From: Acanthacorydalis orientalis
Lineage: Eukaryota > Arthropoda > Insecta > Megaloptera > Corydalidae
Reading direction: 5' to 3'
Assembly (NCBI GenBank): GCA_034766995.1
Contig: CM068320.1
Location: 18,052,312 to 18,116,311 of the forward strand
Length of the DNA stretch: 64,000 bases
This document shows positions 60,624 through 64,000 of this stretch, one piece after another; position 1 is the first letter of the stretch; every line of letters begins with the position of its first letter. The position numbers were made by a program, and so were the translations under genes. Below the pieces are notes generated by a model, which did not search any database, was not told the DNA's origin, and saw only the letters and a list, made by a program, of their open reading frames with translations.

Positions 60624-62369
60624 CTGTCTCATTTTTAATGTATTTACTTTAAAAAAGAAAATTAAGGTACTGAATATTTCAAAATATTTACAATGACTTC
60701 ATTTACGTTTGAATTATTTTTTAACGATAATTAATCTTATTCTACTATCAAAAATATTGAAATTAATTAATAAATCAAACAAGTCAAACAATGTGCAATA
60801 ATCAAGACATCTATATGCAATATGTATTATTCGTGGACATTTAAAATAGCAATAATGATGTTCTTATATTTCCTGATTTGTTCAAAACCTTCAAAAATTA
60901 GGCCAACAATAAATTTCTAAGTTTATTTATGGTTTACTTCAATGTCATCATCGTCACTGAAAAGTCCCACATATTACATCTGTGTCTTAGTACATTTTTT
61001 CCAGTTATAAATACTGTATTGCTATAGAAATTTATTTTAATCGCCCTACTTTAATTACAGTAATTTATTGCTACAATTTACATTTAATTAAAACAGAACG
61101 TGATGACAACCTTATGAAATTATAGCGGAAAATTACGTTCCGTTAATACGTATTGAAATATAGTTCTTTATCAATGGAAAAACAATATAAAAAAATAAAC
61201 TGCGTAATACATTTCAAATTCAGTGAATATAATTCATTCATTGAATTGTTGGAACGAACTACTGCTTAATTTAATATTTATGTCCAGAAATTATACAAAT
61301 CAACAAAGATATTTATTTTTAGTAATACTTTTTGATATTTCAATAACAGCTACGGGAAAATAAAAGAATTTGCTAATTTAGGAAAGAAAATAAAATGATT
61401 TACATACATAACTGTACATGTGCGAGTATTTTAATAATAGTCTTATAAAAATTATATTAATATAATTATACAAATATAAACAATTGTAGTTTTCATTGTA
61501 AAATAGTCGTTTCGTTGGGAAAAACAAACAGACGAAATATTAATTTAATGCAACAATTAAATGATTTTCTTTGCAAAGTAGAATTAATAGTAAGAAAGAC
61601 CTATCTTTTTATATTAAATACTTTCTTTGGGAGGTAATTTTACGCGAACATTGCTTAAATCGAAAGCAGAGTTTTATTTTCTGATGAATTTAAAAATATA
61701 ACATTATTTTCATTTATAATTGAAATATAATTTGTACAGAATAGAATTTGTACTATTCGATTTTAGAAAAAAAATCAAGGTTATATGAATAACTGTTCTT
61801 TTAAAATTGTTCATATGATCATTAAAATAATATTTATTGATATCTAAAGAAACGTCATTGAAAACTGGCATAATTTCTTATTATTTCATATTTTATCACT
61901 GATATTAACAATTTTATATAGCATTTTTAATTACTGTTTAATATCTGGAGCCTCTTTATATCTATTAATTATTGTTTAATATCTGGAGTCTCTTTATACC
62001 CATAAAAATTATTGCGGATATCTAAACTGCTTTTATTTATATGGATTTTAAATATCGATCTTTACCTTATTAGAAAATACAACTTCTACGGTGCTCTCTA
62101 GCTTATGACTATAGATGTGAAAATTCAAAGTCATGAAGTTGATTTATAGCGACGTATGTCTCTTTCAAGAATAACGAAGTTTACAGTCTTTAAAAAGTAA
62201 ATAAAATTTAAGTTAATTCCAAAACAAACGATTTTTTATACATTGAAAATAGATATACATTAAATAAAAATTAAGTGTATTGCCCCTTACAGGTATCAAA
62301 AATATAAGAAAGAAGTCTTAGAACTCCATGATACATACTCTTAATTTTTAACTTATTTCATTATAAAAT

Positions 62370-62370
<1 letters not shown>

Positions 62371-62446
<76 letters not shown>

Positions 62447-62450
62447 ATAA
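62371..62450. repeat. (TA)n microsatellite
   Basis: About 70 bp of TA ending in GTGTGTATAA. Confidence 0.95.
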
Positions 62451-62601
62451 CTTATATTATTCTATTATGTTTCCCCTTAGTAAAAATTTATTACAAAAAT
62501 AGTTTTGATTTTGTGGAGTATCTGAAGAGAATTATCGCTCCAGAAAGCTTTATCGCTCCGAGAAGCACACTTTAAATAATCTTAATTATAAAATAGATTT
62601 T

Positions 62602-62633
<32 letters not shown>

Positions 62634-63110
62634 TAGATAGATGATAGAGATAGAATGAGAACAATATTTAAACTAAAAATTAGAGAAAACAAATCAAATA
62701 AATCAATGACACTATTATATAAGTAGAAGAAATAAATCTTGCCAGCAGAATATAAAATTTTATAAGATAGTTAATTTATGTACTGAAAAGAAGAAATATG
62801 CTTAAAACATTAGGTTTAAATTATTCATCTATTCTTTTATCAAAAAAATATTATTAACAAAAAGAATTAAACAAAATAAAAAAATACATATTGCTTAATA
62901 AACGTACTTGGTATCAAAGAAAAAGTGTTCAATTGGAAAATAAAAATGATCCAGCTTAAAATTTGACATGCACAATAATAAACATTCATTATTTACTATT
63001 AAAAATGAGATTGGTATCAGCGTATCATTGCATGTGACAAATAGATATAAATATATATTTATGGATTAACATCAACATTTCGTTAAAATCGTTAACTTCT
63101 ATGTAAACAC

Positions 63111-63255
63111 CTGTCATGTTATATGTAGGTGCGTTCCCAAAACGTTTATTTTTGTCATCGATGAGTCCACTTTCTGAAAATAGTCTCACTGATAAACAAA
63201 CCCAACAGGCTATTCTCAAGTCTACACATATCGTGGTTGTGGTTTCTGATTCACT
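63111..63255 (-). other. Possible orphan exon
   Basis: Higher-complexity stretch. On minus, after an AG at the end of CCAGATTATAG, a frame of about 47 codons (through CVDLRIACWVCLSVRLFSES and GLIDDKNKRFGNAPTYNMT) ends at ACAG|GTGTTT. It would be on the tensin strand, but I recognise no tensin domain in it. Weak. Confidence 0.2.
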
Positions 63256-64000
63256 ATAATCTGGATACATATGGAGAGTAATTTAAAAGTATTTTTCATT
63301 CCATTCCAAGTAAATTAAAATGACGTGTAGTTTATTTTAAAGAAATGATTTGCTGCATGAACATTAACTTACTTTTAGAATACCATACGTAATACAATTA
63401 AAAAAAAATATTTCAATTAATATATTACAAATTATTCATTATTGATTCAAAATATACTAGCTAAGAATAATTACAAGATATAAGAAAATACTTACAATTT
63501 ACATTTTTACATTTATAATTATTTTTTATTTGTGCTTTATCAATTCTGCCATGCTTTTGTGAAATCATAAATATTAAATTAGTCTGTTTTATAAGTATTC
63601 GAAGGGTTTTTTTTTTAATTAGAAAATAATATCTGGTTAATAGATTTTTAAATATATACACTCTTTATTGGATATCGTTTCTCAGGGAGATAATGATATA
63701 TTTTTATTTTTATGTTACGAAATATAATAATTAGTATGAATATAAATTAGGGTTTATTTAATTTCTTTAGGTGATATTGTTAAAAATATTATTCTACTTG
63801 TTAAATACGAAAATAGGTACTTATTTATAAATAAATAACTGTACGTATATACTTATAGATAGATGGATTGAAATACTACTATTGGATTTTTAATTTTTTT
63901 TTTTTGAATTAGAAAAAATTTTTATTTACAAAAGTATATATTATTTTATAAATAATGTTATTTAATTAGTTTTGTGTGTAATTTTGTATTTTATTTTATT

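Larger units (their letters stand above)
58981..64000. other. AT-rich right end of the window
   Basis: Apart from the Tc1-like element at 59497-60143 and a doubtful exon near 63111-63255, nothing is supported. (TA)n at 60583-60622 and 62371-62440 (then GTGTGT). A 38-bp tandem duplication lies at about 61929-62003 (two copies of TTTAATATCTGGAG..TCTTTATA). Confidence 0.5.

Overview
The window is nuclear DNA of an insect. It is very AT-rich, with short phase-consistent introns, (TA)n microsatellites every few kb, a Tc1/mariner-type transposon load, and a sulfakinin neuropeptide precursor, which is an arthropod hallmark. I cannot assign the order from the sequence alone. All gene models below were assembled by hand from splice sites. 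For each complete multi-exon coding model the summed exon length is a multiple of three, which is a good internal check.

Layout. About 1-24 kb is gene-dense: a MADF-BESS gene (-) with a transposon remnant in its intron; lgd/CC2D1 (-), an ESCRT-III-binding endosomal protein; COQ3 (-) head-to-head with SDHAF4 (+), both mitochondrial and both serving the ubiquinone/complex II part of respiration; WWOX (-); a tektin (-); the spliceosomal helicase DHX16/Prp2 (-), head-to-head with the tRNA m3C methyltransferase METTL6 (+). A broken METTL6 copy lies inside the DHX16 intron.

The most interesting part is 24.3-27.2 kb (+). Eight recognisable ~290-bp tandem units lie directly after METTL6. Five carry a perfect 69-nt box C/D core (one C-to-D interval, identical spacing) and a sixth is nearly intact. 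The two guide stretches match the conserved 28S rRNA targets of the U77/U80 (SNORD80) / yeast snR60 family. In each unit the snoRNA sits 66-67 nt upstream of a good 3' splice site, followed by a ~110-nt exon-like segment and a GTAAGT donor. This is the architecture of a non-coding snoRNA host gene (UHG type) that grew by tandem duplication.

From 27 to 35 kb the DNA is TE- and microsatellite-rich: a degraded 1.2-kb mariner and copies of a dispersed AT-rich repeat. At 33.0-36.2 kb is the sulfakinin gene (+), with a likely CRE/TATA/Inr promoter, a 5' UTR exon and one coding exon. From 37.0 to 48.6 kb lie the eight 3'-terminal coding exons of tensin (blistery), ending in SH2 and PTB domains; its 5' exons are not recognisable in the remaining 15 kb. 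From 48.7 to 64 kb I see almost no supported coding sequence: microsatellites, a 0.65-kb Tc1 deletion derivative with long inverted repeats, another possible TIR element, and a few GC-richer islands that could be distal promoters or exons.
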